From Martinezella rhizogenes (lineage in GTDB: Bacteria > Pseudomonadota > Alphaproteobacteria > Rhizobiales > Rhizobiaceae), in the NCBI RefSeq assembly GCF_027460065.1, contig NZ_JAPYZZ010000007.1:372001-436000 (forward strand): DNA of 64,000 bases, given 5' to 3'. A program made the translations under genes and the position numbers. A model generated the notes under the pieces. It was not told the DNA's origin. It saw nothing but the letters and a program-made list of their open reading frames with translations, and did no database searches. This document shows, in pieces, positions 61,924 to 64,000 of the stretch (position 1 is the first letter of the stretch; every line of letters starts with the position of its first letter).

Positions 61924-64000
61924 TCAATCGAAGGCACGCGTGACCGTCGACACGCAATCGAGATCCTTGAGCTGCGACAGCAACTGGTTCAGCTGCCTGA
62001 GATCCCAGACTTCGACATCCAGCGCCAGTTCGGAGAAGTCAGTGCCGATGCGGACCATGTTGAGCCCGCGGATGTTGACATCAAGCGTCGCGATCGATTG
62101 CGCGACGGAGGCGAGCGTGCCCGGCTCGTTCAGCGCATTGATCATCACCCGCGCCATGAAGCGCGACTTGTTCGCCTCATCGAGATCCCAACGGACATCG
62201 ATCCAGCGTTCCGGTTCATCGTCGAAGCGCTGAAGCGCCGGCGCCTGAATGGGATAGATGGTGATGCCCTTGCCTTTTTCCATGATGCCGACGATGCGGT
62301 CGCCCGGAACGGCACCAGCCGCACCGAAATGCACATCAACATTGCCGGAAAGGCCACGGATCGGTAGCGGGTCCGGTCCGTCCAGCATCTCGGCCGCGCC
62401 GTCATCCTCCAGAACGGAGCGCGACTTGCCGGGGATCTTGAAGACCATGCCGGAGGCGCTGCGCATGTTGAACCAGCCGTCGTCGCCGGTCATCTTCACC
62501 GTCACGCGCTCGTCCTGATAATCCGGGAACACCGCACGCAGCACGTCGAGCGAGGAGACCTCACCGCGGCCAACGGCGGCGATGGCGTCTTCCACGTCCT
62601 TCTGCGCCAGACGATGCAGCACGGGCTTCAGCGCTTCACGAGAGAATGCCTTGCCGGCGCGCTCGAAGGTGCGCTCGAGAATACGATAACCGAGGCCGGA
62701 ATATTGCTTGCGGATGGCCATGCGGGTGGCGCGGCGAATGGCCGAGCGGGCCTTGCCCGTCACCACAACCTCTTCCCAGGCGGCGGGCGGCACCTGCACG
62801 CCGGAACGGATGATCTCCACCTCGTCGCCATTGTTGAGCCGGGTGACGAGCGGCATGATCCGCCCGTTGATCTTGGCGCCGACCGTGGTGTCGCCGATAT
62901 TGGTGTGCACCGCATAGGCGAAATCGATGGGGGTCGCGCCACGCGGCAGGGCAATCAGCTTGCCCTTGGGCGTGAAACAGAACACCTGATCCTGGAACAG
63001 CTCAAGCTTGGTATGCTCCAGGAATTCTTCCGGGCTGTCGCCTTCGGCCAGCGATTCGATGGTGTGGCGCAGCCAGGAATAGGCATTGCTTTCTTTCGAA
63101 AGCAGATCGCCCTCGCCGTTTTCGCCGTCCTTGTAGAGCGCATGGGCGGCGATGCCGAATTCGGCGATCTCATGCATGCGCTTGGTGCGGATCTGCAGCT
63201 CGATACGCTGGCGCGACGGGCCGACGATGGTGGTGTGGATGGAGCGATAATCGTTCTGCTTCGGGGTGGAGATATAGTCCTTGAAGCGGCCCGGCACCAC
63301 GCGCCAGCGGGTGTGTACAATGCCCAGCGCCCGGTAGCAGCCGGGAATATCATCCACCAGAATGCGGAAACCGTAGACATCGGAAAGCTGCTCGAAGGAG
63401 AGCGACTTCGACTGCATCTTGCGGAATACCGAATAGGGCTTCTTCTGACGCCCCTTGACGTTCGTGCCGAGCAACCCGTTGGCCACCAGAAGTTCGCGCA
63501 ACTCGTCCTCGATCTTCTTGATGAGGCCTTCATTGCGGGTTTCCAGTTCCTGCAGACGGTTGGTCACCGTCTCATAGGCTTCCGGATTGAGATAACGGAA
63601 GGACAGGTCCTCCAGCTCGTCGCGCATATCCTGCATGCCCATGCGGCCGGCGAGCGGCGCATAGATTTCCATGGTCTCCTCGGAAATGCGGCTGCGCTTG
63701 TCGGCCGGCATGTATTCCATGGTGCGCATATTGTGCAGGCGGTCGGCGAGCTTGACCAGGAGAACACGCACGTCATCGGAAATGGCAAGCAGCAGCTTGC
63801 GCAGGTTTTCGGCCTGCTTGGCCTTGCGGGTGACGAGATCGAGTTTCTTGAGCTTGGTGAGACCCTCCACCAGCCGGCCGATGTCTTCGCCGAAGAGTTC
63901 ATCTATTTCAGCACGGGTGGCGGTGGTGTCCTCGATCGTATCGTGCAGCAACGCCACCGCGATGGTCGATTCGTCGAGATGCATTTCGGTGAGGATCGCG
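61924..64000 (-). CDS. rsh: RelA/SpoT homologue Rsh (N-terminus cut by window edge)
   Basis: Bifunctional (p)ppGpp synthetase/hydrolase controlling the stringent response. The frame is open to the right edge, so the gene is incomplete; upstream codons read AILTE before MHLDEST. Visible parts in order: the end of the HD hydrolase domain (ALLHDTIEDT and LVKLADRLHNMRTM), the synthetase (YGFRILVDDIPGCYRALGIV; NDYRSIHTTIVGPS), TGS (CFTPKGKLIALPRGATPIDF), and the C-terminal ACT domain (VMINALNEPGTLASVAQSIA). HD residues look intact, so hydrolase activity is expected. Single Rsh enzymes are normal in rhizobia. Confidence 0.97.
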   Translation of the reverse strand, partial: AILTEMHLDESTIAVALLHDTIEDTTATRAEIDELFGEDIGRLVEGLTKLKKLDLVTRKAKQAENLRKLLLAISDDVRVLLVKLADRLHNMRTMEYMPADKRSRISEETMEIYAPLAGRMGMQDMRDELEDLSFRYLNPEAYETVTNRLQELETRNEGLIKKIEDELRELLVANGLLGTNVKGRQKKPYSVFRKMQSKSLSFEQLSDVYGFRILVDDIPGCYRALGIVHTRWRVVPGRFKDYISTPKQNDYRSIHTTIVGPSRQRIELQIRTKRMHEIAEFGIAAHALYKDGENGEGDLLSKESNAYSWLRHTIESLAEGDSPEEFLEHTKLELFQDQVFCFTPKGKLIALPRGATPIDFAYAVHTNIGDTTVGAKINGRIMPLVTRLNNGDEVEIIRSGVQVPPAAWEEVVVTGKARSAIRRATRMAIRKQYSGLGYRILERTFERAGKAFSREALKPVLHRLAQKDVEDAIAAVGRGEVSSLDVLRAVFPDYQDERVTVKMTGDDGWFNMRSASGMVFKIPGKSRSVLEDDGAAEMLDGPDPLPIRGLSGNVDVHFGAAGAVPGDRIVGIMEKGKGITIYPIQAPALQRFDDEPERWIDVRWDLDEANKSRFMARVMINALNEPGTLASVAQSIATLDVNIRGLNMVRIGTDFSELALDVEVWDLRQLNQLLSQLKDLDCVSTVTRAFD

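Noticed and set aside
63982-63984. Treating the ATG at 63984 as the start of rsh
   Set aside because: The frame continues in the same phase to the window edge and the HD hydrolase domain would be cut; the true start lies outside the window.

Overview
The window is a gene-dense, GC-rich chromosomal segment from an alphaproteobacterium of the Rhizobiaceae, most likely Agrobacterium. The evidence is the gene order rsh - DUF3563 - DUF2062 - acpS - lepB - rnc - era - recO, dnaB - alr - radA - cvpA - purF, and rpsF - rpsR - DUF2232 - rplI, together with rhizobial intergenic palindromes. The genus is an inference from order and protein style; no search was run. I see no rRNA, tRNA, CRISPR array, phage or insertion sequence.

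Layout. 0.1-1.9 kb: fatty-acid genes fabD-fabG (minus). 2.1-5.9 kb: an aldo/keto reductase and the ribosomal cluster rpsF-rpsR, a membrane protein, and rplI. 6.1-9.4 kb: a marR-emrB-emrA efflux operon (minus). 9.7-18.9 kb: dnaB, azlCD with an AraC regulator, alr, a parDE toxin-antitoxin pair, radA, cvpA and purF. 19-25.5 kb: a short-chain dehydrogenase, cysS, and a tightly coupled operon of a DUF559 protein, three tandem GFA-family zinc proteins and a prolyl iminopeptidase, then rarD. 25.6-28.2 kb: a class B penicillin-binding protein and a LOG-family protein. 28.4-34.5 kb: a LysM envelope protein, an Atm1-type exporter, psd-pssA for phosphatidylethanolamine synthesis, and a 43-residue protein.

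34.9-42.7 kb: a two-receiver diguanylate cyclase, SRAP and YnfA proteins, a Nudix hydrolase, several small or exported proteins of unknown role, ygfZ, a coupled HD-hydrolase/phosphatase pair and mscS. 42.8-48.5 kb: zinT behind a Zur-like site, an SsuABC-like importer (minus), and a divergent glyoxalase/hydrolase fusion gene, with a perfect 12+12 bp palindrome between the last two. 48.8-53.0 kb: a coupled DUF2339 - HD hydrolase - MOSC cluster. 53.2-57.5 kb: a methyltransferase, an MFS transporter, recO, a single-domain response regulator and a Crp/Fnr regulator. 57.6-64 kb: era, rnc, lepB, acpS, DUF2062, DUF3563 and rsh, which runs off the right edge.

Four kinds of non-coding repeat punctuate the gene borders. 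The clearest is a 118-bp nested inverted repeat present four times at exactly the same length (36204, 43636, 45474, 48553). Most genes are housekeeping. The least ordinary parts are the triple GFA operon, the dioxygenase-hydrolase fusion with its palindrome, the diguanylate cyclase whose first receiver has lost its phospho-acceptor, and the repeat families.
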